Position numbers and translations under genes: made by a program
The notes under the pieces: model-generated
Told to the model about the DNA's origin: nothing
The model's input: the letters and a program-made list of their open reading frames with translations, nothing else
Database searches by the model: none
Assembly: GCF_000337675.1 (NCBI RefSeq)
Contig: NZ_AOIB01000005.1
Span: 21,452 to 66,325, forward strand
Direction: 5' to 3'
Origin: Natronococcus amylolyticus DSM 10524
GTDB taxonomy: Archaea; Halobacteriota; Halobacteria; Halobacteriales; Natrialbaceae
Length of the DNA: 44,874 bases
Shown here: piece by piece, positions 30,660-39,228 of the stretch
Layout of the letters: each line of letters starts with the position of its first letter
How positions within the stretch are numbered: the stretch's first letter is position 1

Positions 30660-31985
30660 ATGTGGGGGGACCGACAGCTGCGACGATACGGACGTCGTCG
30701 CGTCCTCGGCGGTATCGCGGCCGGAGCAGTGCTCGCGGCGACGTCGGTCGCCGTCGGTCGAACTCGACCCGAAGGCGTCGGGGTTCGGCTCCGCGAGACG
30801 AACGCGCCCGTCGCGGCCGGCGAGCGCCTCGAGGTGACGGCCGATCTCGAGGGTCGAACGGAGACGACGGTCGACGCGCGCCTCGTGGTCGGGCACGACC
30901 CCGAGACGGTCGAGGAGCGATCCGTCGCTCTCGAGCCCGACGAGACGGCGTCGATCACGCTCGGCTACGAAACGCCCCGCGTCCGGCGTACCCAGTCGTT
31001 TCCGGTGCGACTCGAGGCCGGCGCCGACGCCGACGAGCGAACCGTCACCGTACTCGGCACTGACGACGGCGAGAGCGCGGCGATCAGGCCCGACGCCGAC
31101 GAGATTACGGTGCAGCCGGGTACCACAGTGCTGTTCGAGGTCGCGGCGGGACGGCGGCTCGAGCCTGCCGACCTCGAGTGGGAGGCCGACGACGCGATCG
31201 CGGGCGACCTCGCGCTCGCGAGCGACTACACCTTCCTGACGGGAACCGGGGCCTACCTCGCGGCGCCCGAGGCTACCGGAAGCTACGACGTCGGCGCGAC
31301 CGTTCCCACGGAGACGGGATCGGCGAGCCACGACTGGATCCTCGAGGTCGATTCCACCGGTCGAGAGCCGCCGACGATCGAGTCGTTCGACAGCGACCCC
31401 GATGCGGACGCGACCGTCGGGGTCGACGACGTCGTCGAGAACAGGCTCGTCGCGCGCGATCCCGAGGGGCGGCTCGACCGCGTCGTCTGGATCGAGGGAC
31501 AGAACCGGACGGTGCTTCGAGTCGACGACCTCGAGGGGGAACGCGACGAGTCGACGCTCGCCCGGATGGGTCCGGGCTGGGTCGCCGCCGGCTACCCGAC
31601 CGGGGCACGGGTCGTCTGCGAGGACGGCCGAACGAGCGCGGAGGCGGTCGTCGACGGCCCCGAGATCAGACCCCCGTTCGCGGTCGAGATCGTCGGCACC
31701 AACGAACCCCTCGAGGGCGGCGATCGGCTCGAGATCACGGTCGAGGTCGAGAACGAGGGCGGAATGATGGTCGTCGGCGACACGACCCAGGAGATCGAAC
31801 TCCTGGTCGGGACGGATCGCGAGCGGGTCGACACCGCTGCCGTCACCGTGCCGTTCGGAACGACCGAGACGGTCACCCTCGGGTACGAGACCTACCCAGT
31901 CGCTACCGAGGACACATTCCCCGTTCGGGTCGAGAGCCCCGACGACGCGGCCGAACGTACCGTTACCGTCGACGCCAGCGGGTGA
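30660..31985 (+). CDS. Tat-exported protein with CARDB/Ig-like repeats
   Basis: 441 residues. The N-terminus MWGDRQLRRYGRRRVLGGIAAGAVLAATSV is a twin-arginine-type signal with a hydrophobic stretch. The mature part contains two similar beta-rich modules at about 42-135 and 340-440, both with the pattern ETNAPVxxGxxLEVTADLEG / GTNEPLEGGDRLEITVEVEN and ending in LGYET...FPVR(L/V)E...RTVTV. The middle (about 140-330) is a further beta-rich region. It is an extracellular or surface protein of unknown ligand. It has no lipobox cysteine. Confidence 0.84.
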   Translation: MWGDRQLRRYGRRRVLGGIAAGAVLAATSVAVGRTRPEGVGVRLRETNAPVAAGERLEVTADLEGRTETTVDARLVVGHDPETVEERSVALEPDETASITLGYETPRVRRTQSFPVRLEAGADADERTVTVLGTDDGESAAIRPDADEITVQPGTTVLFEVAAGRRLEPADLEWEADDAIAGDLALASDYTFLTGTGAYLAAPEATGSYDVGATVPTETGSASHDWILEVDSTGREPPTIESFDSDPDADATVGVDDVVENRLVARDPEGRLDRVVWIEGQNRTVLRVDDLEGERDESTLARMGPGWVAAGYPTGARVVCEDGRTSAEAVVDGPEIRPPFAVEIVGTNEPLEGGDRLEITVEVENEGGMMVVGDTTQEIELLVGTDRERVDTAAVTVPFGTTETVTLGYETYPVATEDTFPVRVESPDDAAERTVTVDASG

Positions 31986-32016
31986 GCCTTTTGCCCCTGG
32001 CCCGCGAACGTGTGGT

Positions 32017-32928
32017 ATGGGGGAACAGTACACTATCCTCGTCGCGCTGTCGAACCCCGCGGCCGTCGAGCAGCTCCTGCGAACGGCCTCGGACCTGGCA
32101 ACCCGACACGACGGTCGCATCCACGCCATCGCGATCGAGCACAAGCCGGTCAACTCTCCGTTCTTGCTGTTCTCCGACGATTACATCTCCGCGGAGTACG
32201 CCGAGGAGAGCACGCAGTTGCTCGAGCGAGCCGAGGGCGTTTCGGACGTGCCGATCACGACCGACCTCCGGGTCGGCAGCGACGTGCCGGGAGCCATCCG
32301 GGACGTCGTCGACGAGGTCGGCGCCGACGTCTTGCTCATGGGGTGGCGCGAACGCGCCAGTACCGCCGACGCGGTTCTGGGAACGTCCGTCGATCCCGTG
32401 TTGCGCCGACCCCCGTGTGACGTGCTGGTCGAGCGGATGGGAACAGTTGCCGACGGTGTCGACACCGTGCTGGTCCCGACCGTTGGCGGCCCTCACGCGG
32501 GCCTGGCCAGCGACGTCGCCGCGGCGATCGCCGCGATGAACGGCGCTCGAGTCACCGTCCTCTCGGTGATGACCGACGAGGGACCGATGGCCGACCGAGC
32601 CACCGCGCAACGACGCCTTCGCCGCGCCGCAGCCTCGTTCCCGGCCGTGCCGGTCGACCAGCGGCTCGTCGACGCCCCCTCGTCGACGACGGGGATCCTC
32701 GAGGCCGCGGCCGACCACGATCTGATCGTGCTGGGTGCGACCGGCACCGGACTGGTGCGCCCACCCGTGATTGGTTCCGTCGCGGACGCCGTCGGCCGCG
32801 AGGCCGAGTGTCCGGTCATCATCGCCAAGTGTCGGGCGGAGTCCCGGCTCGATCGGCTGCTCGAGCGGGTTGGGTCGCTCCCCGAGTCGATCAGAGCGTC
32901 CCCCGAAGGCGGACGGCGTCGTCGGTGA
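32017..32928 (+). CDS. Two-domain universal stress protein
   Basis: 303 residues formed by two UspA domains in tandem. The first runs from YTILVALSNPAAVEQLLRTASDLA to DVLLMGWRERA; the second from TVLVPTVGGPHAGLASDVAAAIAA to the ATP-type motif GATGTGLVRPPVIGSVADAV. UspA proteins bind ATP or AMP and respond to stress; a partner is unknown. TATA-like agccttttgcc about 27 bp upstream supports the ATG. Its last 38 bp overlap the 3' end of the convergent PRC-barrel gene. Confidence 0.92.
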   Translation: MGEQYTILVALSNPAAVEQLLRTASDLATRHDGRIHAIAIEHKPVNSPFLLFSDDYISAEYAEESTQLLERAEGVSDVPITTDLRVGSDVPGAIRDVVDEVGADVLLMGWRERASTADAVLGTSVDPVLRRPPCDVLVERMGTVADGVDTVLVPTVGGPHAGLASDVAAAIAAMNGARVTVLSVMTDEGPMADRATAQRRLRRAAASFPAVPVDQRLVDAPSSTTGILEAAADHDLIVLGATGTGLVRPPVIGSVADAVGREAECPVIIAKCRAESRLDRLLERVGSLPESIRASPEGGRRRR

Positions 32929-33136
32929 TCTCCTCGATGCTTCCCGCATCGAAGGGGTGGGCGGCCGTCCCGTCGGGTCGAAGGCCGAGTTTGGCTCGCA
33001 GCGTGGTCACGATCGTCGGATCCGGATCAACGTACCCGTAGCCGTCGTCGACCCGAACGAGTCGGCCGACCGCGGTCCCGTCGGCGTTCAGCACGCGTTT
33101 TCCCTCGTCGACGCTCGTGAGTTCCGTTCGTTCCAT
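32891..33136 (-). CDS. PRC-barrel-like domain protein
   Basis: 81 residues starting MERTELTSVDEGKRVLNADGTAVGRLVRVDDGYGYVDPDP. The pattern G(K/x)VxxxDGxxVGRLVxVDDGxxYVDPDP is that of the haloarchaeal PRC-barrel-type small proteins. It binds an unknown partner. The ATG at 33134-33136 is preferred; an upstream in-frame start adds 11 residues with no family match. Its end overlaps that of the universal stress protein by 38 bp. A TATA-like ctttattcg on the minus strand lies further upstream, which would leave a leader. Confidence 0.82.
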   Translation of the reverse strand: MERTELTSVDEGKRVLNADGTAVGRLVRVDDGYGYVDPDPTIVTTLRAKLGLRPDGTAAHPFDAGSIEEITDDAVRLRGTL

Positions 33137-33281
33137 ATCGAATCGTTTGTGACCGCTTCGCGCCGTCACCGAAACGACTCGAGGGAGGGTTTCGTCGCGA
33201 ATAAAGCGAGGAAATCGTTTCCGACGGCTCCGGGAACGGTTGCAGTCGTTCGGCGGGTCAAGCCGACGTTAGATACAATGT

Positions 33282-33299
33282 AACGGTTCTTCGACCGTT
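33282..33299. terminator. Short hairpin between the PRC-barrel and zinc-ribbon genes
   Basis: aacggt-tcttcg-accgtt: a 6-bp perfect stem with a 6-base loop, about 40 bp beyond the 3' end of the zinc-ribbon gene (minus strand). It could end that transcript. No strong U-run follows. Confidence 0.3.
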
Positions 33300-33339
33300 T
33301 AACATGGCGTTGAAAGGGATCGAGTGCGGTAGTCGGACG

Positions 33340-33663
33340 TTACTGCCGGAGACCGGAGACGCAGTTCCAGCAGTAGGTGAACGTCTGATCGGCGTCGTTT
33401 CTGGTACCGCAGTGGGGACACCTGATCGTCTCGCCGTCGATGTCGGCGTCGACCTCGCCGTCGTCAGTGTCGCCGACGCCGTCCGACGCCGAGTGGTAGC
33501 CGTCGGAACCGGGCGAGGAGTGGGACTGGCCCCGACCGGGGTCTGCGACCGACGGCGACTGGACGCCGTCGCCGTCCTCGCGGCGGACGTAGACGTAGTA
33601 CAGTAACAGATGTAGGAGGGCAAACAGCACCACGTAGCCGACGAGCCAGCCCCAGAGCTCCAT
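33340..33663 (-). CDS. Membrane-anchored zinc-ribbon protein
   Basis: 107 residues: one N-terminal membrane helix (LWGWLVGYVVLFALLHLLLYYVYV), an acidic, Ser/Gly/Asp-rich linker, and a C-terminal zinc ribbon with CPHC and CWNC. I would place it in the haloarchaeal DUF7577-like group, but the family name is from memory. The ATG at 33661-33663 is chosen because the membrane helix begins directly after it. The ribbon faces the cytosol if the helix is a signal anchor. Function unknown. Confidence 0.82.
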   Translation of the reverse strand: MELWGWLVGYVVLFALLHLLLYYVYVRREDGDGVQSPSVADPGRGQSHSSPGSDGYHSASDGVGDTDDGEVDADIDGETIRCPHCGTRNDADQTFTYCWNCVSGLRQ

Positions 33664-33779
33664 CACCGTGTGATACGGTCTCAACGCACTTGGATATTCC
33701 CTCCCTCATCGCGCCGTGACAGTACCACGCCACTGAACGAACCCCGGCTTCGTGCTCGGGTCGATCCGTCGTCTCGCGA

Positions 33780-34679
33780 CTACTGGGGCGGACGGAGGTC
33801 GCGCTGGAACTCGTCGAAGACCTCGAGATCCTCGGGCAGGTCGTACTCGAGGTGGCGCTGTTCCTGGCGGTTGACGCCGGCCTCGCCGATCGGCGTGGCG
33901 ACGTCCTCCCAGCCGGGTTTGATCTTGACGCTCTTGGCCGGCATGCCGATGGAGATGTGGTGGGCTGGAACGTCGTGCTGGACGATCGCGCGGGCGCCGA
34001 CGATGGCGTTCTCGCCGACCTTGCAGCCGGCGCGGACCATCGAGTCGTAGGTCAGCCGGACGTCGTCCTCGACGATCGTGTGGTAGTTGCGGACCTCGGT
34101 CTGGTCGACGACGTCGTGGTCGTGGCTGTAGACGTGGACGCCGTCGGAGACCGAGACGCGGTCGCCGATCGTCAGCTTTCCGCGGTCGTCGAGGTGAACG
34201 TCGTCGTGGACGACGGTGTTGTCCCCGATCGTGATGTTGTGGCCGTAGGTGAACGTCACGCCCTTGAAGAACCGACAGTTCTCGCCACACTCCTCGAAGA
34301 GGTGGTCGGCGAGCATCCGTCTGAACCGCAGCGCGAACTCGACGTTGTCCGCGATCGGCAGGCTGTCGAACTGCCGCCAGAGCCACTGAATGTGCTTCGA
34401 GTGGCGAAACGCCTCCTCATCCTTCTCGGCGTAGTACTCGCTCTCCAGGGTGGTGTTACACGGATCGTAGCTCTGGAGTCGGACCCGTTCGGCCGGCGTC
34501 ATCGACTCGCCGCCCCGCCAGCGCTCGTAGGCCTCCCGGTCTCCCGAGAGGTCGATCAGCACGTCCTCGACGACCGAGCACGTATCCTCCTCGCTCGAGA
34601 GGCGCCGATCGACCTCGTCGATGAACTCGCGCATTCCTGCTTCCGCCTCGTCGGGAAGCGAGACGTCCCGCTTTGTCAT
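33780..34679 (-). CDS. Left-handed beta-helix acyltransferase (LbetaH)
   Basis: 299 residues. The N-terminal ~110 residues are helical with DEEAFRHSKHIQWLWRQFDSLP. The C-terminal half has hexapeptide repeats typical of a left-handed beta-helix: FFKGVTFTYGHNITIGDNTVVHDDVHLDD, KLTIGDRVSVSDGVHVYSHDHD, and CKVGENAIVGARAIVQHDVPAHHISIGMPAKSV. The maltose/galactoside acetyltransferase-like ending GMPAKSVKIKPG is clear. It probably acetylates a sugar or similar acceptor with acetyl-CoA. The catalytic His candidates are in HDHD (about 191-194). No operon partner is evident. Confidence 0.9.
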   Translation of the reverse strand: MTKRDVSLPDEAEAGMREFIDEVDRRLSSEEDTCSVVEDVLIDLSGDREAYERWRGGESMTPAERVRLQSYDPCNTTLESEYYAEKDEEAFRHSKHIQWLWRQFDSLPIADNVEFALRFRRMLADHLFEECGENCRFFKGVTFTYGHNITIGDNTVVHDDVHLDDRGKLTIGDRVSVSDGVHVYSHDHDVVDQTEVRNYHTIVEDDVRLTYDSMVRAGCKVGENAIVGARAIVQHDVPAHHISIGMPAKSVKIKPGWEDVATPIGEAGVNRQEQRHLEYDLPEDLEVFDEFQRDLRPPQ

Positions 34680-34829
34680 ACAGAGCCGTTTTGCCCGCGG
34701 AGGTGATAGGAGTTCGGTTGTCGGTTCGTCTCCCCGGTGTTTCTTCGATCGGGCTCGGCACAGAAGACACGACGGAGTCGACCGACCTCCACCAGTTGCA
34801 CAAGTCCTTTCGCCGACGCCACCTCGCAG

Positions 34830-36269
34830 TTAGTTCGAGAGCGCGCGCTCGACGGCCTCGGCGACCTCGAGGGCCTTCTCCCCCAGCGGCGCCGCGACGA
34901 CCCCGTCGTCCATCGCCGTCTCGAGCTCCTCGCGGTCGACGATCTCGACCGCGCCGTCGGGCGTGCGGATCACGTCGACGTAGAGGTCGACGTACCGCAC
35001 GCAGTCGGGAAACAGCTCGAGGGGTGTACAGACGTTGACGTAGGTGCCCTTCGCCGACCCCTCGCTGTCCCTGTAGGTCGTCGGATACCACCAGCGACCC
35101 TCGCGGAACTTCGTCACCGCGACGTCGCCTTCCTCCTTGGGGACGCCGAGGGCATCGTACGTGCCGCCGCCGCGCATCGAGCGCTCGAGCGTGATCGTCC
35201 CCTCGGGATCCCAGTCGGTCACGTCGCCGTAGCCGAGCGAGATCAGGCGGCCGTCGGGTTTCCCGTGGCCGATCTCGAGGCGGTCGCCCTCGAGCGGGCC
35301 GAACTGTCGGGAGACGGCGTCGAACGGGAATCCGTCGGCGAACCCGTTTCCGGCAGAACCGCAGACGGCTTCGGCGAAGTCGACCGCGGCGCTCGCGGCC
35401 CGATCGGCGGCCTTGGTCCGGTGGTGGCCCGGCATCGTCGACTCGACCTCGCGACGGTGTTCGTCGAGCGCGAAACGGGACTTCCGGCCGAACCAGAGCC
35501 AGCGGGTCGCTTCGGGCGTCGCCAGTCGGTCCGGCGAGCCGGGCTCCTCGGGGCTATCGGCGAGGGCGTCCTCGAGCCCGCGGGCGCGCTCGACGGCGTC
35601 CTCGAGGGCCCGTTCCATCGCCGCGAGGTCCGCGTCGGCTGCGGGACGGTGCCAGCGCAGCCCCCAGCTCTCGGGGACGTCGACCGAGAGGAGGTCGGTA
35701 ATGCCCACGAGTTCCTCGGCCCGCTCCCCGCGAAGACTCGCGGAGACGCCGTTCCGGGCTCGAGAGAGGGTGCAAAGTCCGCCCTCGGCCTCGAGCCCCG
35801 GGGCGACCCGGGGATCGTCGTCGGCCCACGGCGGCGTTGGTTCGCGAACCTGCACGCGGTAGCGGTTCCCCGAGTCGACGTAGCCGTCAACGTCGTCGTA
35901 GCTCAGGTAGCCCCGACGGCCGTCGCCGAGGTCGACGACGGCGCCGCCTCCACCCCCTGCCTCGAGCACCTCGGCGTCGAAGACCGCGCCGCGGGGGACG
36001 TCGTCGTCCCAGCGAAACGTATCGATAGCGAGCTCCTCGAGCCTCGAGACGGCCGTCGCGACCGCGTCCGGCGTGCCGGAAACCTCGACGCCCTGCCGGT
36101 CGCGGGTCGTCTCGAGCGAGACGTCGGCGGGCGCGGCCGCGAACGACTCCTCCTCGAAGCGCTCGCGGATCGGGTCGGAGGCCTGGACGACCTCGAGCCC
36201 GTCGTCGTTCAACAGCTGCGTCAACGCCGTCGTGTAGATCCCCCGCACTCGAGCGGTTGTCATCGCCAC
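34830..36269 (-). CDS. FAU-1-type ribonuclease (RNase G/E-like with DUF402)
   Basis: 479 residues. The N-terminus VRGIYTTALTQLLNDDGLEVVQASDPIRERF, an S1-like part with AVVDLGDGRRGYLSYDDVDGYVDSG, and the C-terminal DUF402 region with WDPEGTITLERSMRGGGTYDALG, WWYPTTYRDSEGSAKGTYVNVCTPLELFPDCVRYVDLYVDVI match the archaeal FAU-1/RNase E-related family, which binds AU-rich RNA and processes RNA. A second in-frame ATG two codons downstream is possible. It follows the DUF7532-like gene on the same strand with a 37-bp gap and is probably co-transcribed with it. Confidence 0.92.
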   Translation of the reverse strand: MAMTTARVRGIYTTALTQLLNDDGLEVVQASDPIRERFEEESFAAAPADVSLETTRDRQGVEVSGTPDAVATAVSRLEELAIDTFRWDDDVPRGAVFDAEVLEAGGGGGAVVDLGDGRRGYLSYDDVDGYVDSGNRYRVQVREPTPPWADDDPRVAPGLEAEGGLCTLSRARNGVSASLRGERAEELVGITDLLSVDVPESWGLRWHRPAADADLAAMERALEDAVERARGLEDALADSPEEPGSPDRLATPEATRWLWFGRKSRFALDEHRREVESTMPGHHRTKAADRAASAAVDFAEAVCGSAGNGFADGFPFDAVSRQFGPLEGDRLEIGHGKPDGRLISLGYGDVTDWDPEGTITLERSMRGGGTYDALGVPKEEGDVAVTKFREGRWWYPTTYRDSEGSAKGTYVNVCTPLELFPDCVRYVDLYVDVIRTPDGAVEIVDREELETAMDDGVVAAPLGEKALEVAEAVERALSN

Positions 36270-36306
36270 TCCTCCGCGAGCCGCGGTTCGGTTCCCGACA
36301 CGGCGA

Positions 36307-36684
36307 TCACCGCAGCGTCTCGCGGTCGGGGGCGAACCGGACTCGATCGTGGATCGTCGGCCCCAGCGTTAGCTCGACGGAGCCGTCCGAAAGCACCCGC
36401 CCGTCCTCGACGTAGACGCCCCAGCTGTCGAAGCGAAGCCAGCCCCGCATCTCGTCGGCGTGGGTCGTCAGATCGAGGTTGTCGACGGTGTGTTCGGGGT
36501 AGTCGGCGCTCGAGTGGGCCATCTCCATGTCCGAGTACACCGTTTCGTGGGCGTCGAAGAAGGCTTCGAGCGCGGTGACGTCCTCCTCGACGGCCTCGAC
36601 GACCGCCTCGGAGGCGGCCTGGAGTTCGTCGGTCTCGAGGCCGACCTCGCGAAGCGCCCGCTGCGTTCGCTGATCGAAGTGCAT
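36307..36684 (-). CDS. Conserved haloarchaeal hypothetical protein (DUF7532-like)
   Basis: 125 residues starting MHFDQRTQRALREVGLETDEL. A helical N-terminal half (about 1-60) is followed by HETVYSDMEMAHSSADYPEHTVD and a strand-rich end WLRFDSWGVYVEDGRVLSDGSVELTLGP. The family label is from memory and not secure. Its stop is 37 bp upstream of the FAU-1-type RNase gene on the same strand, so a role in RNA metabolism is possible. The ATG at 36682-36684 is preferred over an in-frame start 8 codons upstream. Confidence 0.75.
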   Translation of the reverse strand: MHFDQRTQRALREVGLETDELQAASEAVVEAVEEDVTALEAFFDAHETVYSDMEMAHSSADYPEHTVDNLDLTTHADEMRGWLRFDSWGVYVEDGRVLSDGSVELTLGPTIHDRVRFAPDRETLR

Positions 36685-36821
36685 GCGGGGACGTTGGCGC
36701 GACGCCACTTTGTGCGTTCGGTTCGTCGCCAGCTTCTCCGACGTACCATCCGCCGCGCGTCGTTACCGGAGCGGCCGCTGGACCGATCGAGCCTCACGGA
36801 TCCGCAGGAACAAGTCGCGTC

Positions 36822-36977
36822 TCAGTCGTCGGCGGCGAGACCGGTTTCGGCCGGCGACGAGGCGTCGTCGGCGCTGGCGGGCGTCACCGACTCGGTTGCG
36901 TTCTCGGTCGTCTCCTCGGTCTCGTCCTCGGGACCCGGCGGGGCGGTGTAGTGGATACCGCGGCTCGCGTTGTACAT
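36822..36977 (-). CDS. Small acidic protein (51 residues)
   Basis: An ORF of 51 residues: MYNASRGIHYTAPPGPEDET then a Thr/Glu/Ala/Ser-rich acidic tail ending GLAADD. It has no cysteine, signal or membrane helix. Support for its being a real gene: its composition is typically haloarchaeal and a TATA-like cttatgtg on the minus strand at 37003-37010 is 29-30 bp before the ATG, as for a leaderless gene. It lies between the DUF7532-like gene and the divergent PrsW gene. No family recognised. Confidence 0.55.
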   Translation of the reverse strand: MYNASRGIHYTAPPGPEDETEETTENATESVTPASADDASSPAETGLAADD

Positions 36978-37114
36978 CGTGATTCGTTCTCACGATCGAG
37001 TACACATAAGCTCGATCCTAATACGGATCATGAGATCTGATATCATACTAGGACGCGCCGACCCGGACTGCGGCGGGCCGAACTATTACCGGGCCGGGCA
37101 GAGTATCGCGCTAC

Positions 37115-38128
37115 ATGAAACGACGGCGGGACCCGGTCGAACGGGCCAGCGACGAGTCGACGGACCTCCAGGACGTCTCGACGTGGGAGCCACGGAACGC
37201 CCTCGATCGGCTCTCGGTCGCGACGTACAACGGGATCGCATACGGGCTCCACGCGATTATCATCGGGGTCGCCCTCGCGATCACCGCCTTCCTGCTCGTC
37301 CAGCCCGGCGTGCTCGTGCTCGAGGATCCGTGGCTCGCGCTCTTTTTCGGGCTCTCGGTCGTTCCGGCGGCCCTGCTGGCGGCGTTCATCTGGTACTCCG
37401 ACATCACGACGAACGAGCCGCTGGGACTGCTGGTCGCGACGTTCGTTCTGGCGGTTCTCTTCGCGACGTTCGCGGCCATCGTCAACTCGGTGACGAGGCC
37501 GTACTTCCAGCTGTTCGGCGCGCTCGGCACGGTCTTCTTCTTCTTCCTGATCGTCGGCCCCGTCGAAGAGACGGTCAAGCTCCTCGCGGTCCGAGTCTTC
37601 GCGTACCGCAGCGACACGTTCGACGCCGTTATCGACGGCGCCGTGTACGGCGCGATCGCCGGGCTCGGCTTCGCCGCCATCGAGAACACGATCTACGTCG
37701 CGGGCACGGTCGCGGAGGCCCAGGTCGGCACCCTCGCCGCGGCGACCGACATCGCGACCCAGCGGGCGCTGGTCGGTCCCGGCCACGTCATCTACTCGGC
37801 GATCGCGGGCTACTACCTCGGGCTGGCGAAGTTCAACCGCGAGTACGCCGGGCCGATCGTCGTCAAGGGGCTGCTGATCGCCGCGTTCGTCCACGGCGCC
37901 TACAACACTACCGTCGGAATCGTCCCTGAGATCCTCACGTCGCTGTACCCGATCGGGTTCGGCGTCGCGTTCGTCGCGTACGTGATCGTCTTCGACCTCG
38001 CGATCGGCTACTACCTCTATCGGAAGATCGCCCGCTACCGACGAACCTACCGGGAGGTTCGAGGCGACGCCGACGACGCGCCGTCGCCCGAGCTAACCGA
38101 GTTCGATCCGCCGACCCGGCAGCGTTGA
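37115..38128 (+). CDS. PrsW-family intramembrane metalloprotease
   Basis: 337 residues with about eight membrane helices. The PrsW glutamate motif is VEETVKLLAV (E151, E152, K155), followed by the motif GLGFAAIENTIYV, GPGHVIYSAIAGYYLG, and the final HGAYNTT. In bacteria PrsW cleaves an anti-sigma factor; the archaeal substrate is not known. It has a polar N-terminal cytosolic tail. The upstream 36978-37114 region carries an AT-rich gatatcatacta at about 37037 that might be its promoter. Confidence 0.93.
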   Translation: MKRRRDPVERASDESTDLQDVSTWEPRNALDRLSVATYNGIAYGLHAIIIGVALAITAFLLVQPGVLVLEDPWLALFFGLSVVPAALLAAFIWYSDITTNEPLGLLVATFVLAVLFATFAAIVNSVTRPYFQLFGALGTVFFFFLIVGPVEETVKLLAVRVFAYRSDTFDAVIDGAVYGAIAGLGFAAIENTIYVAGTVAEAQVGTLAAATDIATQRALVGPGHVIYSAIAGYYLGLAKFNREYAGPIVVKGLLIAAFVHGAYNTTVGIVPEILTSLYPIGFGVAFVAYVIVFDLAIGYYLYRKIARYRRTYREVRGDADDAPSPELTEFDPPTRQR

Positions 38129-38210
38129 TACGGTCTGCCGCAACAGTTTGCTGGTGCAACCACAGAACGGCCGCGGCTGCACGTCAACGACGTACAGCAG
38201 TCCGTACGAC

Positions 38211-38813
38211 CTACTCGAAGCGGGCCTCGAGCAGCCGCTCGACGTACTTCGCGAGAACGTCGACCTCGAGGTGGACTGGGTCGCCGGGTTCTTTCGTCGA
38301 AAGGGTAGTCAGCTCGTACGTCGTCGGAATGATAGCGACCGTTACTCGCCCGTCGTCCGTCAGCTCGGCGACGGTGAGGCTGATCCCGTCGAGCGTGATC
38401 GATCCCTTCTCGACGACGTAGCGCTCGTAGCCCGCCGGCAGCTCGAACTCGAAGAACCAGTCTTCCTCCACCGATTCGATGCTCGAGACCGTCGCCACCG
38501 TGTCGACGTGACCCTGGACGACGTGGCCGTCGAACCGGCCGTCGGCGGGCATCGCCCGCTCGAGGTTCACCGACTCACCCTCCTCGAGGTCGCCCAGATA
38601 CGTCCGCTCGACCGTCTCGCTCGCGAGAAAGACCTCGAACCACGCGCCCGCTTCGAAGCGCTCGACCGTGAGACAGACCCCGCTGACGCTGATGCTCTGC
38701 CCGTGCTCGAGCCCGGTCGCGACCTCGTCGGCGCCGATCCGGAGCCGGAGCCCGTCCTCGGTTCGGGAGCGGGCGTCGATCGTTCCGGTCTCCTCGACGA
38801 TTCCCGTGAACAT
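38211..38813 (-). CDS. ribE: Riboflavin synthase, alpha (lumazine-binding) type
   Basis: Converts two 6,7-dimethyl-8-ribityllumazine molecules to riboflavin plus a pyrimidine. 200 residues, made of two similar lumazine-binding barrels. The first begins MFTGIVEETG and contains ISVSGVCLTVE; the second contains HVVQGHVDTVATV and ITLDGISLTVAEL. This is the bacterial-type enzyme found in haloarchaea rather than the archaeal RibC family. It ends with the oligomerising helix VDVLAKYVERLLE. The gene stands alone here, convergent with prsW. Confidence 0.95.
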   Translation of the reverse strand: MFTGIVEETGTIDARSRTEDGLRLRIGADEVATGLEHGQSISVSGVCLTVERFEAGAWFEVFLASETVERTYLGDLEEGESVNLERAMPADGRFDGHVVQGHVDTVATVSSIESVEEDWFFEFELPAGYERYVVEKGSITLDGISLTVAELTDDGRVTVAIIPTTYELTTLSTKEPGDPVHLEVDVLAKYVERLLEARFE

Positions 38814-38926
38814 ATCCGAGGGTTCGAGCCGACGGACAAAACCGCTCCGGAACGCGGATGCGTTCCAGTTCCGTGACGATTCGACAGCCGCCGTGCTTTT
38901 GACGGCCCCCTTCGTAGCCGGCGTCG

Positions 38927-39175
38927 ATGGCCGGAATCATCGATACGATCAAGCTAGCTGGTACCCTCGTGCTCGCGCTGCCGGCCGCGCTCGCCGGGCT
39001 CGAGTTCCTCCTGGTTCGCGGCGAGACGGCCGTCGGCGCGGTGCTGATCGGCCTCGCGATCGGACTCGTGCTCGTCCAGCACCGACTCACCCTTCCTTCT
39101 GACGTTCCGACTGCCGTCGCAAAACGAGTGGTTGGAACGGTACGCAAAGACCCCGACGACGCCGACGATCGGTGA
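38927..39175 (+). CDS. Small membrane protein (DUF7533-like)
   Basis: 82 residues with two helices: IDTIKLAGTLVLALPAALAGLEFLLV and TAVGAVLIGLAIGLVLVQH, then a charged tail with VRKDPDDADDR. TATA-like gcttttgacg at 38894-38903 is about 28 bp before the ATG. It is likely a haloarchaeal membrane-protein family of unknown role; the label is from memory. Convergent with the response regulator. Confidence 0.78.
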   Translation: MAGIIDTIKLAGTLVLALPAALAGLEFLLVRGETAVGAVLIGLAIGLVLVQHRLTLPSDVPTAVAKRVVGTVRKDPDDADDR

Positions 39176-39228
39176 GCAGCGATCGAGCGCTCTCGAGGGC
39201 GCCGAGTGACTCCGTCCGAACGAAATCG

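Noticed and set aside
38927-39175. The small membrane protein might be a toxin of a toxin-antitoxin pair.
   Set aside because: No partner gene of suitable size is adjacent; the neighbours are riboflavin synthase and a response regulator.
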